NCBI GenBank assembly: GCA_937950325.1
Contig: CALFDJ010000043.1
Coordinates: 1 to 51,527, forward strand
Source of the DNA: an uncultured Collinsella sp.
GTDB taxonomy: Bacteria; Actinomycetota; Coriobacteriia; Coriobacteriales; Coriobacteriaceae
Reading direction: 5' to 3'
Length of the DNA stretch: 51,527 nt
The translations under genes and the position numbers were made by a program. Of the stretch, positions 1 through 7,344 are shown in pieces. Positions within the stretch are counted from its first letter, which is position 1. Each line of letters opens with the position of its first letter. The notes below the pieces were generated by a model that made no database searches, had not been told where the DNA came from, and saw only the letters and a program-made list of their open reading frames with translations.

Positions 1-93
1 AACGATATGGCACCGTGGGGACACATGTATGTCAATCCTGGTCTAACAGAGCCTTTTTTAATCCCCGTCCCAGAAAAATCATCGACGAACGCA

Positions 94-1032
94 CTACTTT
101 GCGCTGGTAAGAACACCGGTGGTGTCGAAGGCCGGGGTGAAGCTCTCGTCTACCGCGCCGCCCTCTTGCCAGAACATCGTCGTAAAGCCCAGGTCGTCGG
201 CATGGTCGAGCACTTGCTCGTACTCCTCGCGCGTCACGGCGCGTGCCAGGTCGCCGCCCTGCTCGCGCATGAGCGCATTGGGCGTGTACTGGTTCATGAC
301 CGAGATCGGCACGTCGCCCACCGTCTGCCACACCAGGTCTAACACGCGGCACGAGTCATCCGCATGCCCCGGCAGCACCAGGTGGCGCACGATGATGCCA
401 CGCTTCATGAGCCCGCCCTCGTCCACCAGCTCTCCCCCGCGGCGCTCGATCTCGCACGCCATCTGTGCCAGGCCCGACACGGCCACGCGCGGGTAATCCT
501 TAATATGAGAAAGCGACTGCGCAAGCCCGGCATCGGCATATTTAAAGTCAGTGAGCCACACATCGACCAGGTCGCCCAGCGCCGCCACGGCACTCGCGCG
601 CTCATAACCGCTCGTGTTGTAGACGATTGGGATGACCAGCCCGCGCGCCCGTGCCGCGGCAATCGCGGCAGGCAACAGGTGCGCATAGTGCGTCGCCGTC
701 ACCAAATTGATGTTGTTGGCACCCTGGTCCTGCAGTTCCAGCATAATCTCGACCAGGCGCTCAGGCGAAATCTCAAGGCCAAAATTGCCGGTCGAGATCT
801 CGTGGTTCTGACAGTAGATACATTTAAGCGAGCAGCCGCTAAAGAAGATCGTGCCCGAACCGGCCTCGCCCGAGATAGGCGGCTCCTCCCACATATGAAG
901 CGCGGCGCGGGCCACCTTGAGCGTGTCGTTAGCACCGCAGACGCCGTGCGCGCCCTCATCGCGCGCCGCACCGCAACGGCGCGGACACAAATGGCAGGCG
1001 GGCGAAAAAAGTTCGGTCAACGACGTCGGCAT
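94..1032 (-). CDS. PflA-like radical SAM protein
   Basis: This is a 312-residue radical SAM enzyme of the 'putative pyruvate formate-lyase activating enzyme' type (COG1313). The SAM-binding iron-sulfur cluster motif CxxxCxxC is visible as CSLKCIYC. An N-terminal cysteine-rich stretch (CHLCPRRCG, then VCGA) is typical of this subgroup and could bind a further metal centre. The family has the activase fold, but its substrate is generally unknown, so glycyl-radical activation is only a family-level guess. I chose the ATG at 1032 because a GGAG sits 9 bases upstream; a TTG five codons earlier lacks a well-placed ribosome site. No glycyl radical enzyme lies next to it. Confidence 0.85.
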   Translation of the reverse strand: MPTSLTELFSPACHLCPRRCGAARDEGAHGVCGANDTLKVARAALHMWEEPPISGEAGSGTIFFSGCSLKCIYCQNHEISTGNFGLEISPERLVEIMLELQDQGANNINLVTATHYAHLLPAAIAAARARGLVIPIVYNTSGYERASAVAALGDLVDVWLTDFKYADAGLAQSLSHIKDYPRVAVSGLAQMACEIERRGGELVDEGGLMKRGIIVRHLVLPGHADDSCRVLDLVWQTVGDVPISVMNQYTPNALMREQGGDLARAVTREEYEQVLDHADDLGFTTMFWQEGGAVDESFTPAFDTTGVLTSAK

Positions 1033-1169
1033 AAAACCATGCTCCAAAACAACGATTCAGCAGCTCAAACGTAAAGGGATCAACCCCACAGACGGCTCGA
1101 GCCCAAGGCGCCGTAATCGTCCGACACGATTTTTGTAATGTCAAGACTGGAATCAATAAAGTGCCGCTT

Positions 1170-1330
1170 TATGATGTAGGTATTCCGCCCCCCGCGGAGC
1201 AACTGGGTGAACCGTCGCGTTTATTTAGGGAGCCCACACAGTCGTACCTAGTACAGGTATCCTTCGTTGTTAAGGACGCTGGAACAGTCGATGAGGGCAC
1301 CCACCTGTTTTAGGTGGGTTCATTTTCGTA
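1170..1330 (+). ncRNA. Structured RNA candidate, 6S (SsrS)-like
   Basis: The 524-base gap between the radical SAM gene and the next gene has no convincing ORF but looks like a small RNA gene. TATGAT at 1170-1175 could be a -10 element (weak -35). A CCGCGGAGC...GGGTGAACC segment follows, then a hairpin TACCT-AGTAC-AGGTA near 1235-1252 and another, TCCTT/AAGGA, just after. A strong intrinsic terminator closes the unit. A length of about 150 nt, a CCGCGG...GGTGA segment and the GGCACCCACCT tail resemble what I remember of bacterial 6S RNAs. The 6S identity is an inference; a structured RNA of some kind is better supported. Confidence 0.45.
1299..1328 (+). terminator. Intrinsic terminator of the RNA candidate
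   Basis: ACCCACCT and AGGTGGGT form a perfect 8-bp stem around a GTTTT loop, followed by TCATTTT. It would end transcription of the small RNA before the glycosyltransferase gene. Confidence 0.65.
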
Positions 1331-1556
1331 ACGTGGGGGGTGGTTTTCTTTTGCCGAAAATCACCATTACAGTCCATATGGATCCCCGCCGGCATCCCGA
1401 CAAGCCATCGACAACATCCCAATATCTGGTAAGCGCGTGATTATCGCTGCGTGCAATTCCATGCACCCCCTTGGTCGAGTATTATGGTTCGGCTATGCCC
1501 TTTGCGCATGGCGTTCTTCTGACCTTTTCCTTCGACGCTTGGCGGTTTTTAGATTC

Positions 1557-2756
1557 ATGGCTTCATCCCCGAGCTACATACCGTACCTATGCGTGGCAGC
1601 GGCGGCCTTTATCACGACCTTCCTCGCGGTGCCCCTGGTCAAGCGCTTGGCAATTAAGCTCGATGCCGTCGACTATCCTTCTAAGCGCCGCATCAACACC
1701 AAGCCCATCCCGCGTTTGGGCGGAACGGCGGTGTTTTTGGGCCTGGTCGTTGCCTGCATTGTGCAAATCCTAGGCACCTGGCACCTAGGCTGGCCACCCG
1801 TCCTGGTGCCGCACCCGCGCCTTCACATTAGCTATCCCATGCTGGCGCTCTCCTTTACCGTCATCTTTGCGACCGGCGCGATCGACGACGTCTTCCAGCT
1901 CACGCCCAAGCAAAAACTGGCCGGACAGGTCCTCGCCGCGCTTATCGCCTGCATGGGCGGCCTGCGGATCGGCGTCATCGTCAACCCGTTTGCTCCCGGC
2001 GAGATCATGCTCGGATGGCTCGCCTACCCCATTACCGTGATCTATCTGGTGGCATTCACCAACATCATTAACCTCATCGACGGCCTCGACGGCTTGGCCA
2101 CGGGCATCTGCGGCATCGCGTCGTTCACCATGTTTTCGATGGCCGTTCTCTCGGGCCGCATCGACGCCGCCGCGCTCTCCATTGCGCTCTTTGGCGCCTG
2201 TCTGGCCTTTTTGCGCTACAACTTCAACCCCGCAAGCATCTTCTTGGGCGACTCGGGGTCGCTGCTTCTGGGCTTTGCGCTGGGCTCCATCTCGCTGCTC
2301 AACGTGAGCCGCACCGCCGCACTCACCTCGCTTATCATCCCGCTCATCGTTGCCGGCGTGCCCATCATCGACACGTTTAGCGCCATTGTGCGCCGCAAGC
2401 GCGCCCACATTAGCATCGGGCAGGCCGACAAGGGCCACATCCACCACCGCCTGATCCAAGAAGGCTACAACCAAAAACAGGCCGTGCTGCTCATCTATGC
2501 CTGGTGCATCATGCTTTCGGCCGGCGCCGCCGCGATTAACCAGGTCGAGGTGCCCATGCGTGTGCTCATCTTTACCGTGCTCGCCATTGGCTCGGCGGCC
2601 TTTGCCAAGCATCTGCATCTGTTTGAGCCCGTGCTGCGCCACCATTACAACAAGCGCACGCACGAGGACGAGCTCGTCACCCCCGACGACCCCGCTTTTA
2701 AGCAGGAGGAGCAGGCAGCCGAGGAGCGCAAAGAAGAGCGCCACCACAAGCTCTAG
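1557..2756 (+). CDS. Undecaprenyl-phosphate GlcNAc-1-phosphate transferase (WecA/TagO type)
   Basis: A polytopic membrane enzyme of glycosyltransferase family 4 (MraY/WecA/TagO) that moves a sugar-1-phosphate from a UDP-sugar onto undecaprenyl phosphate, the first step in making many cell-wall polymers. Visible family marks are PIPRLGG near the N-terminus, the acidic motif IDDVFQLTPKQK, NIINLIDGLDGLATG, FLGDSGSLLLGFALG and the late HIHHRL motif. Around ten hydrophobic segments alternate along its 399 residues, and the C-terminal tail is charged (EERKEERHHKL). I chose ATG 1557 because the first membrane segment then sits where the family has it; there is no clear Shine-Dalgarno, so an earlier start (ATG 1461) is possible. 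The acceptor and sugar cannot be told from sequence alone. Confidence 0.85.
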   Translation: MASSPSYIPYLCVAAAAFITTFLAVPLVKRLAIKLDAVDYPSKRRINTKPIPRLGGTAVFLGLVVACIVQILGTWHLGWPPVLVPHPRLHISYPMLALSFTVIFATGAIDDVFQLTPKQKLAGQVLAALIACMGGLRIGVIVNPFAPGEIMLGWLAYPITVIYLVAFTNIINLIDGLDGLATGICGIASFTMFSMAVLSGRIDAAALSIALFGACLAFLRYNFNPASIFLGDSGSLLLGFALGSISLLNVSRTAALTSLIIPLIVAGVPIIDTFSAIVRRKRAHISIGQADKGHIHHRLIQEGYNQKQAVLLIYAWCIMLSAGAAAINQVEVPMRVLIFTVLAIGSAAFAKHLHLFEPVLRHHYNKRTHEDELVTPDDPAFKQEEQAAEERKEERHHKL

Positions 2757-2915
2757 GGCAAGCTGCCAAGGATGTGCCAAGGCACCGTTGGCCAAGCGCG
2801 GCCGCGCCGCACCCACCGCACAAGCCACCCCTCTCCCGCCCCTCGCCTACTTACGTCCCGCCCCTCCAATAAACGCGTTATCATCTTGACCCATGAACAT
2901 ACGTTAGGAGCAATC

Positions 2916-3965
2916 ATGCCAAACGAGAACAGCTACGAAGTCGCGCTGCAAAAGAGCAACGCCATTCGCGAGGGCCTGGCCAATACGCCCGAGAAGTTCA
3001 CCATGCTCACCGGTGACCGCCCCACCGGCCGTCTGCACCTGGGTCACTACTTTGGCACCCTCAAGGGCCGCGTGGAGCTGCAGAACATGGGCGCCAGGAC
3101 CAACGTACTCATCGCCGACTACCAGGTCATCACCGACCGCGACACCACCGAGCACATCCAGGACAACGTGTACAACATGGTCATGGACTACCTTGCCTGC
3201 GGCATCGACCCCGACAAGACCATGATCTACGCGCACTCCGCCGTGCCCGCCGCCAACCAGCTCATGCTGCCGTTCCTGTCGCTGGTGTCCGAGGCCGAGC
3301 TGGCGCGCAACCCCACGGTCAAGGCCGAGATGGAGGCCTCGGGCCACGAGCTTACCGGCCTCCTGCTCACCTACCCGGTGCACCAGGCCTGCGACATCCT
3401 GTTCTGCAAGGGCAACGTGGTGCCGGTCGGTCGCGACCAGCTGCCGCACATCGAGCTCACCCGCACCATCGCCCGCCGCTTTAACAACCGCTACGGCAAG
3501 GTGTTCCCCGAGGTCGAGGCGCTGCTGTCCGAGACCCCGCTGCTGCCCGGCCTGGACGGCCGCAAGATGAGCAAGAGCTACGGCAACGCCATCAATATTT
3601 CGATGACCGCCGAGGAGACGGCCAAACGCATCAAGAAGAGCCAGACCGACTCCGAGCGCATGATCACGTTCGATCCCGAGAACCGCCCCGGCGTGTCCGG
3701 CCTGCTTTCGACCGCCGCCATCTGCACCGGTCGCTCCGAGGTCGAGATTGCCGAGGAGATCGGCATGGGCGGCTCCGGCCAGCTCAAGAAGTACGTGACC
3801 GAGGCCGTCAACGAGTACTTCGCGCCGATCCGCGAGCGCCGTCAGCGCTACGAGAACGATCTGGACTATGTAAAGGACGTCCTGCACGAGGGCAACCGTC
3901 GCGCCAACGAGATCGCCGAGCAGACCCTGGCCGAGGTTCGGGACGCCATGGGCATGATGTACTAG
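2916..3965 (+). CDS. trpS: Tryptophanyl-tRNA synthetase
   Basis: A class I aminoacyl-tRNA synthetase that charges tRNA-Trp in the cytoplasm. The 349-residue product has the HIGH-type signature as HLGH (residues 41-44, within TGRLHLGHYFG) and KMSKS at 217-221 (GRKMSKSYGN), plus the family segment LTYPVHQACDILFCKG. Length fits bacterial TrpS. The ATG at 2916 follows TAGGAG with 5 bases between; the open frame extends 48 codons upstream but those residues look like non-coding translation. It stands alone between the glycosyltransferase and a terminator. I see no T-box leader in the 159 bases upstream. Confidence 0.95.
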   Translation: MPNENSYEVALQKSNAIREGLANTPEKFTMLTGDRPTGRLHLGHYFGTLKGRVELQNMGARTNVLIADYQVITDRDTTEHIQDNVYNMVMDYLACGIDPDKTMIYAHSAVPAANQLMLPFLSLVSEAELARNPTVKAEMEASGHELTGLLLTYPVHQACDILFCKGNVVPVGRDQLPHIELTRTIARRFNNRYGKVFPEVEALLSETPLLPGLDGRKMSKSYGNAINISMTAEETAKRIKKSQTDSERMITFDPENRPGVSGLLSTAAICTGRSEVEIAEEIGMGGSGQLKKYVTEAVNEYFAPIRERRQRYENDLDYVKDVLHEGNRRANEIAEQTLAEVRDAMGMMY

Positions 3966-4000
3966 ACCGATCTGCCGGCTTGAGCTTTCGATTGCTATAG

Positions 4001-4028
4001 GGCGGGCGCTACGGCGTCCGCCTTTTTT
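4001..4028 (+). terminator. Intrinsic terminator after trpS
   Basis: GGCGGGCGC pairs with GGCGTCCGCC (one G-U pair) and is followed directly by six T residues. It lies 36 bases past the trpS stop. Confidence 0.85.
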
Positions 4029-4074
4029 GGTGCCCGACCGGCTCGGCTCCGCCTATTGCACTCCCCCGACAAAT

Positions 4075-4117
4075 GGGAACAGGCCCGCTGACAGAAAGTT
4101 GCCAGCGGGCCCGTTCC
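4075..4117 (+). repeat. Large hairpin in the trpS downstream gap
   Basis: GGGAAC-A-GGCCCGCTG pairs with CAGCGGGCC-C-GTTCCC around a 12-base loop. There is no T-run, so it is not a plain terminator. The rest of the 3966-4410 gap holds no gene, only this hairpin, the trpS terminator and two further palindromes. Confidence 0.6.
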
Positions 4118-4288
4118 CGAAGTACACCGTTGAATCGCACAGAGGGGAGGAATGCGAATCAAACTCAACAGGGCAGGCTTTTTCATCGCCTATTGCCTGC
4201 TCCGTTGCTGAATACAATATAGTTCACCGTGGTTTACTTTCCGACGGCAAAGTACGTCGCCACACCTTCTCCATAAGTTAACCCAGGT

Positions 4289-4327
4289 AAACCTACCAAA
4301 AAGGGACAGGTTTATTTTGGTAGGTTT
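4289..4327. repeat. Palindrome with GGGACAGG loop
   Basis: AAACCTACCAAAA (4289-4301) and TTTTGGTAGGTTT (4315-4327) are perfect 13-bp inverted arms around a 13-base loop containing GGGACAGG. The loop core is shared with the AAACCACCACAAAGG family found elsewhere in the window, so this is probably a variant of it. Confidence 0.7.
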
Positions 4328-4360
4328 TATCTGGGGAAATGTCGACGATAACGACGTTCC

Positions 4361-4395
4361 ACCACGATGGGGACAGGCACCTTTGTGGTAGTTTG
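4361..4395. repeat. Partial AAACCACCACAAAGG-family palindrome
   Basis: CCACCAC-GATGGGGACAGGCACCTTTGTGGTAG is a degenerate copy of the dispersed palindrome that carries the core GGGACAGGCACC. It lies just downstream of the MGMT-type gene. Confidence 0.6.
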
Positions 4396-4410
4396 GCCAC
4401 GGCAGAGCTG

Positions 4411-4731
4411 TTAGAGTCCGGCCGGCCAGCGACAGGTGGCCAAGTCGACGTGCATGGGATCGGTAAACGTCGCGCCCTCCCCCATTAAGAGCTCGCGCTG
4501 AGCATCGGGGCCGCCAAAGGCAAAGCCCTCACAGATGCGGCCGTCGGCAAACACCACGCGATGACAGGGAATTTGGCCAGGGCGCGGGTTGCTGTGCAGC
4601 GCATAGCCCACATAGCGCGCGCTCCGCGGACGACCGGCGAGCAGCGCCACCTGACCGTACGTGGCGACCATCCCCTCGGGAATCTGCTCGACCACCTCGT
4701 ACACCCGCTCAAAAAAGCCCTCAGACGCCAT
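4411..4731 (-). CDS. MGMT-domain DNA alkyl-repair protein, short form
   Basis: This 106-residue protein is only the C-terminal DNA-binding and active-site domain of O6-alkylguanine-DNA alkyltransferases. The active-site motif is intact as PCHRVV, so the acceptor cysteine is present; alkyltransferase-like (ATL) proteins, which are similarly short, usually have tryptophan there. The helix-turn-helix segment GMVATYGQVALLAGRPRSARYVGYAL is clear. The expected role is direct removal of alkyl groups from guanine or flagging of such damage; which one cannot be settled by sequence. AAAGGAG lies 7 bases before the ATG. Palindromic repeats flank the gene on both sides. Confidence 0.85.
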   Translation of the reverse strand: MASEGFFERVYEVVEQIPEGMVATYGQVALLAGRPRSARYVGYALHSNPRPGQIPCHRVVFADGRICEGFAFGGPDAQRELLMGEGATFTDPMHVDLATCRWPAGL

Positions 4732-4761
4732 CGCGCGCTCCTTTCAACCGAAACCAGCATA

Positions 4762-4799
4762 AACCACCACAAAGGTGCCTGCCCCCTTTGTGGTGGTTT
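4762..4799. repeat. AAACCACCACAAAGG-family palindrome
   Basis: AACCACCACAAAGG and CCTTTGTGGTGGTT are inverted arms around a short TGCCTGCCC core. It sits between the DegV gene end and the MGMT-type gene start. Confidence 0.8.
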
Positions 4800-4810
4800 T
4801 GACCGGAAAG

Positions 4811-5665
4811 CTAGTTGGCGGGGCGGAAGAAGGCTACGGCTACGGCGCCGGGGCCCACGTGGGTGCCGATGGTGGCGCCAATGGTGTGGATGGGCAGCGC
4901 GCCCTCGACATGGCCGGCCCACAGCGCGGCGCTGTCCTCGATGTACTTCTTGAGCACGGCGTCCGAAAGGCCCGTATAGCCGAGCGCCAGCGGCATGGAA
5001 AAGTCGACGCCGCCCGCCTTTTCGACCTTCTGGTTGAGCAGATTGCGGCCGTTCTTGGAACCGCGCGCCTTGCCCAGCTGCACGATCAGGCCGTCCTCGG
5101 CGGCCACCACGGGCTTAACGTTGAGCAGCGTGCCCACAGCGCCCGCAGCGGCAGACAGGCGACCGCCGCGCACCAAGTACTCCAGCGTCTCGAGCAGGCC
5201 GATAACCACCACGCGGTCGCGCACGGCCTCGACGGCCGCCGCGATCTGAGACGCACTACGACCCTCGTCCACCAAGCGCAGGGCATACTCGACCAGGACA
5301 CGTTCGCCCAGGGTGACGTTATTGCTGTCTACCACGAACACGTCGCCGCCCGGCGCCTCGGCAAGTGCGGTACGGGCACTCTGATTGGTGCCCGAAAGCT
5401 TGGCGCCCACGGTAATAATCACTGCCTCGTCGCCGGCCTCACGCGCCTCGGCAATCGCCTGCGAAAACGCATACGGGTTGACCTGGCCGGTCTTGGGCAG
5501 CTCATCGCGCTCCACGAGCATCTCGTAAAAGCGCTGGTGATCGATGTCGACGCCATCCATGTACACATCGGTGCCAAAGGTAACGGACAGCGGCAGAACA
5601 CGCAGAGCGGGGTGCTCCACCGGCGACATATCGCTTGCGGAATCGGTAATAATGCGGACGGACAT
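4811..5665 (-). CDS. DegV family fatty-acid-binding protein
   Basis: A 284-residue DegV protein. Members bind a fatty acid and, in Gram-positive bacteria, can serve as FakB subunits presenting fatty acids to the kinase FakA; no fakA is in this window. The start motif VRIITDSASDMSP, the central KLSGTNQSAR, and VRGGRLSAAAGAVGTLLNVKPVV with the late HTIGATIGTHVGPGAVAVAFF are all family landmarks. ATG 5665 follows AGAAAGGA at good spacing; the frame upstream is open but not protein-like. The MarR-type gene lies 119 bases upstream on the same strand and may control it. A second, distinct DegV gene lies at 44405-45265. Confidence 0.9.
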   Translation of the reverse strand: MSVRIITDSASDMSPVEHPALRVLPLSVTFGTDVYMDGVDIDHQRFYEMLVERDELPKTGQVNPYAFSQAIAEAREAGDEAVIITVGAKLSGTNQSARTALAEAPGGDVFVVDSNNVTLGERVLVEYALRLVDEGRSASQIAAAVEAVRDRVVVIGLLETLEYLVRGGRLSAAAGAVGTLLNVKPVVAAEDGLIVQLGKARGSKNGRNLLNQKVEKAGGVDFSMPLALGYTGLSDAVLKKYIEDSAALWAGHVEGALPIHTIGATIGTHVGPGAVAVAFFRPAN

Positions 5666-5784
5666 AGCGAATCCTTTCTTGCGCAGGTCCCGCGCAGGGA
5701 ATTTTGGCAGCAATGCCCCGGCACGGTGTACGTGCTCAAACGGGACTATGCGGTTGTTAATGGGAAGCAAATGCCTTGGCGGCC

Positions 5785-6234
5785 TTAAATCTCGCGCAAG
5801 GTGTTGAGAATCGTACGCAGCGACGCATACATCTGCTCGCGCTGCTCCACGCCCATGGCCTTACCGGTGGTGTCGAGCACTTCGCGGATGATGCGGTCGG
5901 CCTCGTTCATGCTCTCGCCACCCAGCGTGGTCAGGCGAACCGGGGCGCGGTACTTGACGGCAGCATCGCCCGAGTCATCAACCTCGACAAAGCCGCCCTC
6001 CTCCAGGTGCGCCAACGTGCGCGAAACGGCAGCGCGCGTCACGCCGGCCACGCGAGCCAGGTCGGCGCCGGTCATGCCGTCCTTACTGCGTTCCAGGTAG
6101 TACAGGCACATGACGTCGGAGCCCTTGAGGCCCAGCCTTGCGCCCTCGGACGTCTTGATACGCTGAATCTCCTTGTAGAGCCCGCTAATCAGTCCGACAA
6201 AATCCTCAAAACGTGTCTCGTCGTTCTGCTGCAT
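5785..6234 (-). CDS. MarR family transcriptional regulator
   Basis: A 149-residue winged helix-turn-helix regulator. The recognition region reads MTGADLARVAGVTRAAVSRTLAHLEEGGFVEVDDSG, followed by the wing and a long dimerisation helix (GESMNEADRIIREVLDTTGKAMGVEQREQMYASLRTILNTL). Size and layout fit MarR. It lies upstream of, and in line with, the DegV gene, so regulation of fatty-acid handling is plausible but not shown. The ribosome site is weak (AAAGGCGG some distance before the ATG). No clear operator palindrome is visible directly upstream; that space holds an AAACCACCACAAAGG-type repeat further out. Confidence 0.85.
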   Translation of the reverse strand: MQQNDETRFEDFVGLISGLYKEIQRIKTSEGARLGLKGSDVMCLYYLERSKDGMTGADLARVAGVTRAAVSRTLAHLEEGGFVEVDDSGDAAVKYRAPVRLTTLGGESMNEADRIIREVLDTTGKAMGVEQREQMYASLRTILNTLREI

Positions 6235-6339
6235 GGGAGACGACCGCCTTTCGCTTGCATGATGCTAACGGGTAAACATCTTAGCCGCACTCAGCGACTG
6301 TCGCCTCCACGCGACCCATTTGTTAACCCATCAACATAA

Positions 6340-6380
6340 AAACCACCACAAAGGGGACTGGCACCTTTGTGGTGGTTTTG
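6340..6380. repeat. AAACCACCACAAAGG-family palindrome
   Basis: AAACCACCACAAAGG-GGACTGG-CACCTTTGTGGTGGTTT, a near-perfect copy, lies between the MarR gene and the B3/B4-domain gene. Confidence 0.85.
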
Positions 6381-6407
6381 CCCGGCGAGTATGATTTGCA
6401 GAAGTTA

Positions 6408-7127
6408 CTACAGCTCCACGCGGGGATTGTCGCGAGTGATAAGCGTCTTAACGACAACCGTCGCTCCCAGATAGCGCTCGAGCAGCTCGGCTAAGCGATC
6501 GATCGCGGCCTGACAGTCCCCCATGCGCTCGGACTCTACACACTCAATCGCCAGGAACGCATCGGCCGAATCGTCGGACAGGGCCGTTCTCACGCCGTCG
6601 CGCCAGTTCCAGCAGCGGCACACGGCACCCGCATCATCGATGTAGGCGAGCTCGCCGGGCAGCGTCGGGTCATCTGCTTCCTCGCCAAGCGGCAAGAACG
6701 CATCGCCACCGTCGGTCACCTTCAAGCGAAGGTCCCCCTCGATCGCATGCAAATCCTCGCCTCCCACGGGCAGCGCGTAGGTCAGCGACACCGTGTTGTA
6801 AATATCCACCGCCGGTGTGATATGACCGACCGGCTTGCCCTTGAGCACGCGCTTGAGCAAGTTCTCGATCGAGCAGCGGGCGCCCTTTTTAGTCTTGAAC
6901 AGCCGGTAAGCGTCACGCCAAGCCTTCACCGGCGCGTTCTCGCTGATGGTATCGCTTGTCAGGTGGCGCTCCGCATCGATATTGGCACGGTCGAGCAGCG
7001 CGGCGATCGCATCCACGTCCTCCTGGGGAATCTGAGCCGCGGGCTTCATGCCCTTTACGACCACGACGCCGACCGCCGCTTGTGGAAACAGCTCCCAAAA
7101 CGAATTCTCGGCAACAAAGCCCTTCAT
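6408..7127 (-). CDS. B3/B4 tRNA-binding-domain protein
   Basis: A 239-residue free-standing B3/B4 domain, the same fold as the editing/tRNA-binding part of the phenylalanyl-tRNA synthetase beta chain. Family landmarks are VKAWRDAYRLFKTKKGARCSIENLLKRVLKGK, the segment DIYNTVSLTYALPVGGED and the closing GELAYIDDAGAVCRCWNWRDGVRTALS. Such proteins may hydrolyse misacylated tRNA, or act as LysR-like accessory proteins; the function is not established. ATG 7127 is preferred because GGGAG lies 5 bases before it; an in-frame ATG five codons upstream has no such site. Possible partners are not evident in the neighbourhood. Confidence 0.8.
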   Translation of the reverse strand: MKGFVAENSFWELFPQAAVGVVVVKGMKPAAQIPQEDVDAIAALLDRANIDAERHLTSDTISENAPVKAWRDAYRLFKTKKGARCSIENLLKRVLKGKPVGHITPAVDIYNTVSLTYALPVGGEDLHAIEGDLRLKVTDGGDAFLPLGEEADDPTLPGELAYIDDAGAVCRCWNWRDGVRTALSDDSADAFLAIECVESERMGDCQAAIDRLAELLERYLGATVVVKTLITRDNPRVEL

Positions 7128-7299
7128 ACGCTCTCCCTTCATTGTGCGCGCCCGAGCGAGGGCGTCTAAACAAAAAGCGCTCTCACAGCGGCCACCTTCA
7201 AAGTCCTACGGTGCCGCCACAAGAGCGCTTGCGCTGTCCCCATCCGGAGAAGGGGACGATATGTCAGGCGTATTGTAACCTGAGTCATCCGCGCGAGCA

Positions 7300-7337
7300 A
7301 AACCACCACAAAGGTGCCTGTCCCCTTTGCGGTGGCT
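7300..7337. repeat. AAACCACCACAAAGG-family palindrome
   Basis: AAAACCACCACAAAGG-TGCCTGTCC-CCTTTGCGGTGG, one mismatch in the right arm, lies just past the pckA stop. Confidence 0.8.
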
Positions 7338-7344
7338 GACGATA

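Noticed and set aside
2757..2915. A T-box leader before trpS
   Set aside because: Only 159 bases are available, and I could find neither a T-box core sequence nor an antiterminator/terminator pair.
4289..7337. Repeated palindromes as a possible CRISPR array
   Set aside because: Copies are hundreds of bases to kilobases apart, separated by genes and without regular spacers; no cas genes are present.
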